In this document: piece by piece, positions 16,920 through 25,478 of the stretch
How the letters are laid out: every line of letters starts with the position of its first letter
How positions within the stretch are numbered: position 1 is the first letter of the stretch
DNA from: Clostridium sp. 'deep sea'
GTDB taxonomy: Bacteria; Bacillota; UBA994; PWPR01
Length of the DNA stretch: 64,000 bases
Assembly (NCBI RefSeq): GCF_014931565.1
Contig: NZ_CP063353.1
Location: 3,472,001-3,536,000 of the forward strand
Direction: 5' to 3'
Made by a program: the position numbers and the translations under genes
The notes under the pieces: generated by a model
The model's input: the letters and a program-made list of their open reading frames with translations, nothing else
Databases searched by the model: none
Told to the model about the DNA's origin: nothing

Positions 16920-17684
16920 ATGAGCTGGTTTACAGTTGATAAAATTAATGAAAAAACATATGCAATAAGCGAATATAAACACTGGGAGCAGGTCCATTCT
17001 TACTTATTAATAGGCAATGAATTTGCCTTACTAATAGATACTGGTATAGGTATTGCTAGCATAAAAGATGAAATTAGTAAACTAACAGATTTACCTATTA
17101 GAGTAGTTGCTACCCATATGCATTGGGACCATATTGGCAATCATCATGAGTTTGAGTATATTTATGTACATAAAGATGAATATAAATGGATTACTAAAGG
17201 AATAGGGGTACCCCTAAATGCAGTAAAAGAAATGGTAGTAAAAGGTGTAACTGAATTACCTACAGGTTTTAACATAAATAAGTATGTAGTATTTTCAGGA
17301 GAGCCAAATAATGTACTAGAGAATCAAGACCTAATAGATTTAGGAAATAGAGAAATAGAGGTTATTCATACCCCAGGTCACTCGCCAGGTCATATGTGTT
17401 TTTATGATAAAAAATACCAGTTATTATTTACAGGAGACTTAATTTATAAAGGAACTTTATATGCGTTTTATCCTACTACTAATCCGCTAAAATTTAAAGA
17501 ATCTGTGGAAAAGCTACTAAAATATAAGGATGTAGTCAAAATACTACCTGCTCATAATGACCTTAACATACCCGTAAGTTTAATAACAGAAGTTCAGGAG
17601 GCTTTTTGCAATATACAAAAACAAAATAAGCTAAAACAGGGCGAGGGAATATTCGAGTTTGAGAATTTTAAGATTCATATTTAG
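16920..17684 (+). CDS. Metallo-beta-lactamase fold hydrolase
   Basis: A 254-residue cytosolic enzyme. Metal ligands are visible: THMHWDH (His66, His68, Asp70, His71), TPGHSPGH, FTGDLIYKG and LPAHND. It belongs to the broad MBL superfamily (glyoxalase II, lactonases, thioesterases and others); the substrate is unknown. GGGAGGAGAG precedes the ATG. The divergent TetR gene is the likely regulator. Confidence 0.88.
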   Translation: MSWFTVDKINEKTYAISEYKHWEQVHSYLLIGNEFALLIDTGIGIASIKDEISKLTDLPIRVVATHMHWDHIGNHHEFEYIYVHKDEYKWITKGIGVPLNAVKEMVVKGVTELPTGFNINKYVVFSGEPNNVLENQDLIDLGNREIEVIHTPGHSPGHMCFYDKKYQLLFTGDLIYKGTLYAFYPTTNPLKFKESVEKLLKYKDVVKILPAHNDLNIPVSLITEVQEAFCNIQKQNKLKQGEGIFEFENFKIHI

Positions 17685-17715
17685 GATATGAGGAGACTAT
17701 GGCAATTTCTTTTTT

Positions 17716-17768
17716 AAGGTTATACTTCAAACTATCCTGTAATGTGTAGTTTGAAGCATAACTTTTGT
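17716..17768 (+). terminator. Terminator after the MBL-fold gene
   Basis: CTTCAAACTA (17725-17734) pairs with TAGTTTGAAG; one mismatch outward, GTTAT pairs with ATAAC, followed by TTTTGTTT. It starts about 30 bp after the stop codon. Confidence 0.8.
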
Positions 17769-17948
17769 TTATTGTAACCAATATTTATAGAGTTATATTA
17801 AAAATCCGCACTTAATATTAAACTACTTAAGCTTTAGTAACTTAATCAACTTATGCAATATGAGAAAAAGTATAATATGTAACACATATATTTTAAGAAT
17901 CATTATTGCTTTAGGCAATCAGTTTAATATGATGTATAAAGTTTAGTT

Positions 17949-18482
17949 TTACTTAGCTCTACTTACAGTAAGTTTGCCATTAACTTTACTAACGTTTTTA
18001 ACCTTTAAAGTTGGCTCACTTACACCACAGTCATGTATTATTTGCTCTAAGTTTTTAAACTCTTTTCTTTTTATAACTGCTTCAATTTTATATCTTCTGT
18101 CGCCATTAATTCCCCGTGCTAAGTAGTTATTAACCGAGTAACCCTCAGTCCTTAACATTTCAGCAATAGCAATCATTTTGTTTTTATTTTTTACAAAGAT
18201 ATCTACTTCTAAAATTCCCAAAGCTAAACGCTCTTCAAACTTGTTACCTATAAAAACACCAAGGGTTTTACCAAGGGCATAAGCTATTGTAAAGTGAATT
18301 CCATTTGAGCTAGTTACCTTAGTAACAACTGTTGCAAATATCATGGCATCAATAAATACTACTATATAAACAGGATTCATAATTTTTTTAGACATTAAGA
18401 TAGTTTTTAGAGTGGCTAACACATTTGTAAATGATGTTATCAAAAAGAGTCCTATTAAAGCCACTAATAATTCTTGGTTCAT
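17949..18482 (-). CDS. UPF0316 membrane protein (DUF5698/DUF2179)
   Basis: A 177-residue protein. Three hydrophobic segments (about 1-80) carry the DUF5698 pattern TSFTNVLATLKTILMSK and ALGKTLGVFIGNKFEE. A soluble DUF2179 domain follows (about 95-170), a ferredoxin-like fold seen in YitT-type and UPF0316 proteins. I use the ATG at 18480-18482, preceded by GAGAGGATG, not the ATG six codons upstream. Function is unknown in the family. It is transcribed alone, leftward. Confidence 0.85.
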   Translation of the reverse strand: MNQELLVALIGLFLITSFTNVLATLKTILMSKKIMNPVYIVVFIDAMIFATVVTKVTSSNGIHFTIAYALGKTLGVFIGNKFEERLALGILEVDIFVKNKNKMIAIAEMLRTEGYSVNNYLARGINGDRRYKIEAVIKRKEFKNLEQIIHDCGVSEPTLKVKNVSKVNGKLTVSRAK

Positions 18483-18520
18483 ATTTTCACATCCTCTCAT
18501 TAAAATAAACTTGAACCATA

Positions 18521-18539
18521 CCTATAGAACACCTATAGG
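18521..18539. repeat. Inverted repeat upstream of the UPF0316 gene
   Basis: CCTATAG-AACAC-CTATAGG, a perfect 7-5-7 inverted repeat about 40 bp before the UPF0316 start. It could be an operator or a short 5' leader hairpin. Confidence 0.45.
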
Positions 18540-18790
18540 CATTAATAAATAAACCTGTTAAAGTTAACGGGCTAATTACTATTAAGTTAAGCGAGTTTTA
18601 AGGAAATTCATCTGTGAAAAGAGTGGGGCTTACTTCATATAAAATGAAAAGTACATATAATTTTGAATAAAACGATAAGATTAAATGCAAAAAATTAATA
18701 CTCTGTGTCCTTACTAACTTCTTATTAACATAACATCGAGCATCATAACACAAATATAAAGGTGTGTCAAGGATTAATTTCGCTATTACT

Positions 18791-18820
18791 AAAAAAAATA
18801 GGCTTGTTAATAAACAAGCC
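18791..18820 (-). terminator. Orphan leftward terminator
   Basis: GGCTTGTT/AACAAGCC stem (18801-18808 with 18813-18820), 4-nt loop, followed on the minus strand by TA and eight T. No leftward gene is visible in the 950 bp to its right before the cupin gene, so the transcript it would end is unknown. Confidence 0.65.
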
Positions 18821-19004
18821 ATTGAGTAATGTGTTAAGAAGAGTTGAGATAGAAAAAAATTAAAATATAATAAGATTAAGGGAAATCGAATATTAATGCA
18901 TTATGGTTTTTTTGCTTCTTGAAAATAGATTTAACACTAATATTTTACAATAAATACAAAAATAATTCAACAATAATACCTAAATTAAATGAAATAGTTT
19001 TTCC

Positions 19005-19032
19005 TTTACATTTAGGTTAACTTTGTTATACT
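19005..19032 (+). promoter_or_regulatory. Sigma-A type promoter of the 159-residue protein gene
   Basis: TTTACA (19005-19010), 16 bp, TATACT (19027-19032), about 70 bp before the ATG at 19102. Confidence 0.6.
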
Positions 19033-19101
19033 AAACAACTAGAACAACATTTTTAGGTAAAGTGTTGATGAACCATTATAAAACTGAAATAGGAGCTTAT
19101 T

Positions 19102-19581
19102 ATGAAAACAAAGACAATAGTAGGTATTACTATAGGAGTGCTAATATGTTTATTCATATCCGCCTTTTTTGTTACGCCACTTATTAATAATGTTGTTTTA
19201 AATAGGTTTAGCACGCAAATAGAGGATATCAAACTACCAAATCATACAAGTATTTTAAATATTAATAGTATTTGCGGAAAACTAACAGGTAATGGTAATG
19301 GTATGGACTTTTTAAGCTGTGCTTTAATTAAATCTGAGTTATCCTTGCTAGAATTACAACAGTTTTTTAGTAATATAAAGTTTAAAAATGCTAAAAAAAG
19401 TAGATATTCTGTAAATGTTGATGTTGTTAAAACCAATAGTTACAAACTGAACAGTATGTATTTAGAGCATGGTGAATTAGTGTTTAACTGTATAAAAAAT
19501 GAATCTAGTTATGATAACTTATACTATGTAGTAATTAGTGATAGCGGATACCCTACCTTCTTTGATTTAAGAGGCCATTAG
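19102..19581 (+). CDS. Membrane-anchored conserved hypothetical protein
   Basis: A 159-residue protein with one N-terminal membrane segment (about 7-28) and the remainder probably outside the cell. The body includes LPNHTSILNINS and CGKLTGNGNGMDFLSCALIK; I recall similar CGKLxGNGNGM segments in small uncharacterised proteins of clostridia, so this looks like a conserved family without known function. AGGAG precedes the ATG. It has its own promoter and no obvious partner. Confidence 0.7.
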   Translation: MKTKTIVGITIGVLICLFISAFFVTPLINNVVLNRFSTQIEDIKLPNHTSILNINSICGKLTGNGNGMDFLSCALIKSELSLLELQQFFSNIKFKNAKKSRYSVNVDVVKTNSYKLNSMYLEHGELVFNCIKNESSYDNLYYVVISDSGYPTFFDLRGH

Positions 19582-19777
19582 CAAAGGAGATAGTAGGAAA
19601 ATAGATTTTTTAAATTGCTGGCTGTCTTTTTTTATAGAATTGTAATTTATACACATTAGCTAAGTATTCAACTGAATCGTTAAGATAACAACAATTATAA
19701 ATAGTGAATGTGTCTCCGTACCGTTCATCAAAATGTTCTAGCTGATATTTAATAACTATTTTTTATCTGCTCCTTTG

Positions 19778-20272
19778 TTAACTTTTAAGATTACTCCATA
19801 TTTCTCTCACTTTATCTTCATCTTTAAAATAATCAACTTCTTTACCGTTTTGCAATACTTGCTTGGTACTTAAGTTAGCCATTTTACCTGAATCAGGGTA
19901 TTCACATAAATCAAAACCCATGTTAGTACAAATATCTAAAAAAACGCAAGATTCATCGCTGTGATTATACAGTTGATGAGCACTAGTTTCTCCCATTTCA
20001 AAAAAAACAATATCCCCTTGCGAAATTTCAGTTATGCCTGTAGTAGTACGTAATTGGGCTTTTCCACTTAAAATAACAAACATTTCTTCTGCATTATGAT
20101 GATAATGATAGGGGTAAGAAAATTTATCAGAATTAAGACAACGAATACTAAAATTTAAGTGTTTAGCATTAACTAATTTGGCTAAATTACCAGCCGACAT
20201 CCATGAAAAGTCAGCACATCTTTTTTGGTTGATTTGGTATTCTACTGAATCCTTATTAAAAATTTTAGGCAT
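19778..20272 (-). CDS. Cupin-domain protein
   Basis: A 164-residue protein with a single cupin barrel. Motif 1 is YHYHHNAEEMFVILSGKAQL, holding the metal-binding histidines and glutamate; motif 2 is GETSAHQLYNHSDE with the last histidine. Such proteins may be enzymes or sugar and auxin-like ligand binders; this one is unassigned. AAGGAAGGATG precedes the ATG. Single gene, leftward. Confidence 0.85.
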   Translation of the reverse strand: MPKIFNKDSVEYQINQKRCADFSWMSAGNLAKLVNAKHLNFSIRCLNSDKFSYPYHYHHNAEEMFVILSGKAQLRTTTGITEISQGDIVFFEMGETSAHQLYNHSDESCVFLDICTNMGFDLCEYPDSGKMANLSTKQVLQNGKEVDYFKDEDKVREIWSNLKS

Positions 20273-20449
20273 AATTATACATCCTTCCTTTAGCTTAAAC
20301 TATAAGTTTATTGTAAAAAACATTGAGTGGTAAAGAATAAAATTATAACTGTTAGCTTATAACACTGTTTACCTAGTAAAAACATTTATAAACATTATAA
20401 AGCACTAAACAAGCTTTTTAAAATTATTAATATTGTTTTTGCTTTTTTA

Positions 20450-20480
20450 TTGACAAATTAAGTAAACAGTAATATATTAC
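20450..20480 (+). promoter_or_regulatory. Promoter with MarR-type palindromic operator
   Basis: TTGACA (20450-20455), 17 bp, TATATT (20473-20478). A perfect 12-bp palindrome GTAATATATTAC (20469-20480) covers the -10 hexamer. The MarR gene begins 41 bp downstream, so negative autoregulation is likely. Confidence 0.75.
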
Positions 20481-20520
20481 GTATATATATAATAGTTCTA
20501 CTTATACTAGGGGTGATTTT

Positions 20521-20976
20521 ATGAATGACTTAGAACAAAAAAAGTTCTTGTTTGGTACTATTTTTTTACTTGCCAATAAGCTACAAACTATAGGCGACAA
20601 ACATTTGCAGGGTAACATTACTACAAAACAGTGGTTTTTAACTGTAATTGTCTCTCAGTTTTTGGACAATAATCCTTCATTAAGTGAGGTTGCAGAAGCG
20701 ATGGGTAGCTCCCGCCAAAATGTAAAACAGCTAGCATTAAAGTTGCATAAAAATAACTACCTGCAATTTGTTAAGCAAAAAGACGATAGTAGAATAACTG
20801 CCTTAAAACTAACAAAAGAATATGAGCAGTATTGGAGTAATCGTAAAAACAAAGATCAGCAGTTTATACTGGCTTTATTTGAAGATTTAAGTGTAGAAGA
20901 GCTTAATGTAATGTACACAGCATTTAATAAGCTAGTTAATAAGCTAAAAATCTTAAATAATGAAACGGAGAATTAA
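20521..20976 (+). CDS. MarR family transcriptional regulator
   Basis: A 151-residue winged-helix regulator. The recognition region is LSEVAEAMGSSRQNVKQLAL with the wing KQKDDSRITALKLT. It heads an apparent operon with a flavodoxin-like protein and a ferredoxin-containing aldo/keto reductase, suggesting a redox or aromatic-compound response. A palindrome over its own promoter supports autoregulation. Confidence 0.88.
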   Translation: MNDLEQKKFLFGTIFLLANKLQTIGDKHLQGNITTKQWFLTVIVSQFLDNNPSLSEVAEAMGSSRQNVKQLALKLHKNNYLQFVKQKDDSRITALKLTKEYEQYWSNRKNKDQQFILALFEDLSVEELNVMYTAFNKLVNKLKILNNETEN

Positions 20977-20977
20977 A

Positions 20978-21496
20978 GTGAAAACATTAATACTTTATGC
21001 TACTAAACATGGCGCAACAAAAAAATGTGTTGATAAGCTGGTAAAAGATTTAGGAGCTGATGTTACCGTAATCAACCTTAAGCAGAGTGCCATTATAGAT
21101 ATAAATAATTATAAAAATATTATTATTGGTAGCCCAGTATATGCTGGTAGTTTGTTAAAAGAAGTAAAGGAGTTTTGTGTTAGTAATTTGGGTGTTTTGC
21201 AAAGCAAAAAAATAGGTTTGTTTATTAGCTGTATGAAACATACGGGAGGTTTACAGCAACTTAATAACGCTTTTCCGCATGAGCTTACAGAGATTGCTAT
21301 TGTCAAAAATAGCTTTGGTGGAGAAATAAGATATAGTGATATGGGCTTTATTCAAAGAAACTTAGTTAAGTTAATTATGAAAACTGCTGCTAAACATAAT
21401 CCTAAAGAACCAGTAATGAGTACTAAACAGAATATCTTAAATATTGATGAGCAAGCAATTAGGTTATTTTCAGATAAATTTAAAGTTATGGCTTAA
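20978..21496 (+). CDS. Flavodoxin-domain protein (HemG-like fold)
   Basis: A 172-residue protein. The FMN phosphate loop is LILYATKHGATKKC, then IIIGSPVYAGSLLKEV for the isoalloxazine site, and LFISCMKHTGG. It resembles the long flavodoxins related to HemG-type protoporphyrinogen oxidase, but no heme genes are near, so electron transfer to the neighbouring reductase is more plausible. I start at GTG 20978 (ribosome site ACGGAG), directly after the MarR stop; an ATG at 20960 would overlap the MarR gene without a ribosome site. Confidence 0.82.
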   Translation: MKTLILYATKHGATKKCVDKLVKDLGADVTVINLKQSAIIDINNYKNIIIGSPVYAGSLLKEVKEFCVSNLGVLQSKKIGLFISCMKHTGGLQQLNNAFPHELTEIAIVKNSFGGEIRYSDMGFIQRNLVKLIMKTAAKHNPKEPVMSTKQNILNIDEQAIRLFSDKFKVMA

Positions 21497-21630
21497 AGAA
21501 AATAAAAACCGCCTATGATTTGTTTAGTTTAAAGCTAATATTTACTCTATACTATTAATTATTGGTTTTATAATTGGTCGTACAGTGTTTTAGGCACTAT
21601 TTTACTACCAATAAAAAACAGGGGGTTACT

Positions 21631-22785
21631 ATTATTAAGTATAATATATTAGGAAATACTGGCATAAAAGTTAGTGAAATAGGACTTGGCTGTGAACACC
21701 TAGTAGGTTTGCAATATAAAGAGGTTAAAAATATAGTTGACACAGCTATTAATAGTGGAATAAATTTTTTAGATATTTTTATGGCAGAAGCAAGTGTCAG
21801 AAGTAATATTGGTAATGCTCTTGCTGGAAGAAGAAAAGACATTGTAATTCAAGGACATTTAGGAGCAGTAATAAACAATAATCAACCAGCGGTATCAAGA
21901 GATTTGAATAGTGTTAAAAGTTTTTTTGATGATTTTTTAACAAGAATGAAAACAGACTATGTGGATATAGGCTATTTGCATTTTGTTGATAGGCTAGAAG
22001 AGTTGCAGATAATATTAGATGGCTCTATTGCTAAATATGCTTTATCTTTAAAAAAGTCAAAAGTAATACACTTAATAGGTTTAAGTACTCATAATATAGA
22101 TGTAGCAATTACTGCTATAAATAGTGGACTTATAGACTGTTTAATGTTCCCCATTAATCCTGCTTTTGATTTAATGCCTAAAAGCCAAAATATTTTTGAT
22201 ATCTTTGATAAGGAAAAACACGCAGTTAATAATTGGTATACAATGCAAGTAGAAAGGCAAAAGCTCTATGATTTATGTTTAGAAAAAGAGATAGCTTTAG
22301 TAGCTATGAAGCCTTTAGGTGGAGGAATGTTATTAAATAAACAGTTATCACCTTTTCAAATCCCCTTAAGTGTACAGCAATGTATTGAATACTGTTTAAG
22401 CAATACTGCTGTTACAACAGCTATGGTGGGCTGTAAAAATGTAAATGAAGTAGCTAATCTTAAACAGTACTATAATATAATAAAAAATCATACTAATGTT
22501 TTTGATGCCTTGGCTAGTTCTAGTTTTCAAAAAGATAAACTAAACTGCATGTATTGTAATCATTGTTTACCTTGTCCACAACATATTGATATAGCCGCTG
22601 TTATAAAATACTATGACATAGCAAGAGTCAGTGAGGGTAAACATAATTATATTGCCAACCACTATTTTAATCTTAAACATAAAGCATCCGATTGCATAAA
22701 ATGTTATAAATGTGTAGAAAGATGCCCTTTTGGCATAAAAATTGTAGATTATATGACTAATATAACAGAATTTTTTGGGCAGTAG
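21631..22785 (+). CDS. Aldo/keto reductase-like protein with C-terminal 2[4Fe-4S] ferredoxin domain
   Basis: A TIM-barrel AKR domain (about 1-290; KYNILGNTGIKVSEIGLGC, then VAMKPLGGGML) is followed by a ferredoxin-like tail with CMYCNHCLPCP and CIKCYKCVERCP, room for two [4Fe-4S] clusters. At the usual DxxxxY catalytic site the sequence is NFLDIFMAEASVRSNIG, so the tyrosine is missing. The start is unclear: GGGGG at 21621-21625 is followed by ATT at 21631 and 21634, where homologues begin, with no ATG, GTG or TTG; an in-frame TTG at 21574 has no ribosome site. Third gene of the MarR-flavodoxin unit. Confidence 0.85.
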   Translation: MIKYNILGNTGIKVSEIGLGCEHLVGLQYKEVKNIVDTAINSGINFLDIFMAEASVRSNIGNALAGRRKDIVIQGHLGAVINNNQPAVSRDLNSVKSFFDDFLTRMKTDYVDIGYLHFVDRLEELQIILDGSIAKYALSLKKSKVIHLIGLSTHNIDVAITAINSGLIDCLMFPINPAFDLMPKSQNIFDIFDKEKHAVNNWYTMQVERQKLYDLCLEKEIALVAMKPLGGGMLLNKQLSPFQIPLSVQQCIEYCLSNTAVTTAMVGCKNVNEVANLKQYYNIIKNHTNVFDALASSSFQKDKLNCMYCNHCLPCPQHIDIAAVIKYYDIARVSEGKHNYIANHYFNLKHKASDCIKCYKCVERCPFGIKIVDYMTNITEFFGQ

Positions 22786-22906
22786 TTACAGAAAAGGCAG
22801 ACCCTGTTTTGTTATAGAATTGATTTGGCTATCACATTAGTAGTTCTTGAACCTACCAATGTAACAGCCCCTTTAAGTTATAACATATATGACCTTTTAT
22901 ATGCAG

Positions 22907-23665
22907 CTAATATTTATTTTCTAAAAATACTTTTATTTCCTGTAGATATAAGTGAGTATTCGAAATACACATCTCACAATGTTTTTTGCCAGTAAAAACC
23001 CTTATATTGGTAGTAGGCTTAAGTGCTAAAATAGCATTAGCATACTTTTTACCCCAAAACCATTCTTTAGAGCCATACCAGTACGCTATATGTGTTTTGC
23101 AGTTGGCAAAAGATTTTGGTAGGTAATAGTTAAAGACAGATAAATGAGCATTTTTACAGGATTGCTCGCTCATGTTTTGTCCAATTTTTATAATCTCATT
23201 AATGAGTATATCTGAGTAAAAGGTTTTACTAAGAAGTTGTTTAATATATTGGGGATTTTTTTTTATTTTTGATATTTGCTTAAGCCTTGTCTTTATTCCA
23301 TAACTTAAAACTATTTTGCTCATTTTTACAACAGGACCACAATCTATAATTGCATGAATAACCTTTAATTTATTTTGAACTAATATATCAATAGCAATTG
23401 TTCCTCCAAGTGAGGCTCCGCAAATTGCATATACCTGCTTTCCGTAACTAGCTAAAACATAATCTGCAATTTTAGAGGCAGAATGTTGTACGGATGTAAA
23501 GGTAGTATTATTATCTAAATCGTGACCTTGTAAAATAGGGACAATTACATAATAGTCTGTTTTTAAGCGGTCTATGTATTTTTGCCACATTTTCCAAGAA
23601 ATTCCATATCCATGTATCAAAATTATTGCTTTATTGTTGATGTTACCAAACTTTAAAAATCTCAT
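22907..23665 (-). CDS. Alpha/beta hydrolase
   Basis: A 252-residue hydrolase. The oxyanion region is LIHGYGISWKMWQ, the nucleophile elbow is GASLGGT with the serine, and the likely catalytic histidine is in TGKKHCEM near the end. The substrate is unknown. The ATG at 23663-23665 is preceded by GGAGG; an ATG four codons upstream lies on that site. It follows the TetR gene by 13 bp, so the two form an operon and TetR probably controls it. Confidence 0.87.
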   Translation of the reverse strand: MRFLKFGNINNKAIILIHGYGISWKMWQKYIDRLKTDYYVIVPILQGHDLDNNTTFTSVQHSASKIADYVLASYGKQVYAICGASLGGTIAIDILVQNKLKVIHAIIDCGPVVKMSKIVLSYGIKTRLKQISKIKKNPQYIKQLLSKTFYSDILINEIIKIGQNMSEQSCKNAHLSVFNYYLPKSFANCKTHIAYWYGSKEWFWGKKYANAILALKPTTNIRVFTGKKHCEMCISNTHLYLQEIKVFLENKY

Positions 23666-23678
23666 ATAAACCTCCATC

Positions 23679-24293
23679 TTATAAATATTGTAGTTGATAA
23701 GTAGCTTGTTTAATATAGTTTAGTATTTTTGTAGATTCAGCATACATCTTATCTAGTGTATAGTTTTTATAATAGCTAGAATCTATGATACCTTTTCCGC
23801 ACCAGTCAATCATTCTAAATAGTAACCCTATATCTGTCTCAGGTTTAAATTTACTGTAATCCGCATTTTTATAAATTTGCTCTACATAATTGCTGTTATT
23901 TGTTATGTTTATCTTGCATATTTCGGTAGCTACCTTTAAATTTTGTTCCTCATTAGCTCTTTTTATAAACTGATATAGTTTGGGGTATTTTTTGTACAAT
24001 TTAATTTTGATAATCATTCCTTGTTTAGCTAAATCAAAAAAATCAGTATTATTAAAATTAAACATGTTTTTAACATCAGCATTTAAAGTTTTAAGACAAT
24101 ATCTGTATATATGTAGGTAAAGGCATTGTTTATTCTTAAAATAATGAAAAAGGGAACCTTTAGCTATTCCAGCCTTGTTAGCTATATCATCAGTAAGGGC
24201 ATGTTTATAGCTTTTATTAGCAAAAACAGTTAGAGATGCATTTATAATATTTTGCTGTTTACTTTTATCCAATTTATAAAAAAAACTATTCAT
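23679..24293 (-). CDS. TetR/AcrR family transcriptional regulator
   Basis: A 204-residue regulator with helix-turn-helix INASLTVFANKSYKHALTDD and IANKAGIAKGSLFHYFKNK. AAAGGA precedes the ATG. It heads a two-gene leftward operon with the alpha/beta hydrolase. The ligand is unknown. Confidence 0.87.
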   Translation of the reverse strand: MNSFFYKLDKSKQQNIINASLTVFANKSYKHALTDDIANKAGIAKGSLFHYFKNKQCLYLHIYRYCLKTLNADVKNMFNFNNTDFFDLAKQGMIIKIKLYKKYPKLYQFIKRANEEQNLKVATEICKINITNNSNYVEQIYKNADYSKFKPETDIGLLFRMIDWCGKGIIDSSYYKNYTLDKMYAESTKILNYIKQATYQLQYL

Positions 24294-24752
24294 ATATAAG
24301 TCCTTTCAGTTGATTTACTTGAATTATTCCATAATGACTACAAAAAACAACCCGCTACTTAACTTATATTATAAAAATAAAAATGTATAATGCGCTTAAG
24401 ATTATGGTAATTGGATTTTAATAGGTAAGGTATACATTACATGGAATGAGACTTTACAATAAATATTTAAATAATTAATTAACTATACAAATATGCTGAG
24501 GTGTACAGAATATTTTTTATAAATGTATTTAATTAAAGTCATTAATCATTTATTAATATGTTTAGATATAAAAGCAATGAAATTAGTAAGTGTCTTTACT
24601 AGCTCATTGCTTAAAAGATGAATTTTTGGACTTTCAAATTTTGTATTGAAATTTATAAGAAAACACAGTTGTTTTTTTATTGTAAATAGTCTATTACATT
24701 AGCTTTTTTATTTCTGCTAATATACAACAACCCCTTATTATAAATAAAAGTA
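24294..24752. other. Intergenic region before the DUF1266 gene end
   Basis: About 460 bp of AT-rich sequence between a leftward TetR start and the 3' end of the leftward Hsp70 operon. It holds a bipartite hairpin at 24572-24612 and no gene I can support. Confidence 0.5.
24572..24612 (-). terminator. Bipartite hairpin, probable terminator of the Hsp70 operon
   Basis: Outer stem AAGCAATGA/TCATTGCTT (24572-24580 with 24604-24612) and inner stem TAGTAA/TTACTA. Read leftward it is followed by TTTATATC. It lies 140 bp after the operon's last stop codon. Confidence 0.5.
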
Positions 24753-25478
24753 TCAATTTAAGTGCTCAGGCCACTTAATATGATTCCAAACTAAACATTT
24801 TAGGTCAATAATGATATTTGTATTCACATAAAAACTATAGTATTCATTTTTTAGGGACATTTCGGTTTTATGCATTGAGTATCCAATTCGAGCTGCTAAG
24901 GCAAACTCTTCATAATTGTTATATTTTGAAAAGGCTATTTTGGCTATTTCATTAACATTTTGCAGTGTTTCATCAATAGAAATAATATTTAGCACTGCTG
25001 CTAAGCGACACAGGGTAATGGCATTAGCTAAATAATAAGCATATACATTGTTTTTAGGTATGCTATCCAGATTAGCAAACATTAAAGACAAGTATTCTTT
25101 AACGTTTTTATCATCTGTATCTTTTATTAATTGTTCTCTTTTATCGTAGTTCATTATTTTATATTGCTGTATTTTTTTAACTAAATGTTGAGGGGGGTTA
25201 TAAACTAAGTTGTTAACCTTGTATAGTAAACTCAGTTTATCTGTTACTTTGTTAAAGTTAAGTACGTATTCATAAACGCTATTTTTAGTAAACTCGTTTA
25301 ACTTTTCTATGTTGTCTTCTGGAACTCCGCAAATAATAGCTTTAGGTAGTTTAAACGAAGCATTATTAATTTTTTTCCAAAATCCTTTATGTTTTTTTAT
25401 GGTCATCATGTCGAATTTAGGACCAAAAGCAGACAAGGAACCTAAATATAACGCCCAAAGTTGAGTTTTATTGTTCAT
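24753..25478 (-). CDS. DUF1266-like protein, partner of the HscC-type Hsp70 operon
   Basis: A 241-residue soluble protein. The C-terminal half has YYLANAITLCRLAAVLNIIS and NYEEFALAARIGYSM, which fits the DUF1266 pattern (a helix with an ANAxxLxR-like motif, then W/YEEFxxxxRxG). In E. coli two DUF1266 proteins (YbeR, YbeU) are encoded beside the J proteins DjlB and DjlC and the Hsp70 HscC, so the same partnership seems kept here. The ATG lies 11 bp inside the J-protein gene, giving coupled translation. Function unknown. Confidence 0.65.
   Translation of the reverse strand: MNNKTQLWALYLGSLSAFGPKFDMMTIKKHKGFWKKINNASFKLPKAIICGVPEDNIEKLNEFTKNSVYEYVLNFNKVTDKLSLLYKVNNLVYNPPQHLVKKIQQYKIMNYDKREQLIKDTDDKNVKEYLSLMFANLDSIPKNNVYAYYLANAITLCRLAAVLNIISIDETLQNVNEIAKIAFSKYNNYEEFALAARIGYSMHKTEMSLKNEYYSFYVNTNIIIDLKCLVWNHIKWPEHLN

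Larger units (their letters stand above)
18540..19101. other. Gene-poor region between UPF0316 and the 159-residue protein gene
   Basis: About 560 bp without a supportable gene. It contains an imperfect inverted repeat CCTGTTAA/TTAACGGG, a leftward terminator-like hairpin (18791-18820) and a rightward promoter (19005-19032). A leftward 74-codon frame at 18598-18822 has no ribosome site and begins on the terminator stem, so I do not call it. Confidence 0.5.

Noticed and set aside
17857-17943. Rightward 28-codon frame (MRKSIICNTY start)
   Set aside because: No ribosome site before the ATG and no detectable pattern; probably chance.
18598-18822. Leftward 74-codon open frame
   Set aside because: No Shine-Dalgarno sequence, starts next to a terminator hairpin that would stop its own transcript, and no recognisable features.
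20978-21496. Naming the flavodoxin gene hemG
   Set aside because: The fold fits, but there is no heme pathway gene nearby and the neighbours suggest a different redox partner.
24618-24689. Rightward 23-codon frame after the bipartite hairpin
   Set aside because: No ribosome site, low-complexity aromatic content, not coding-like.
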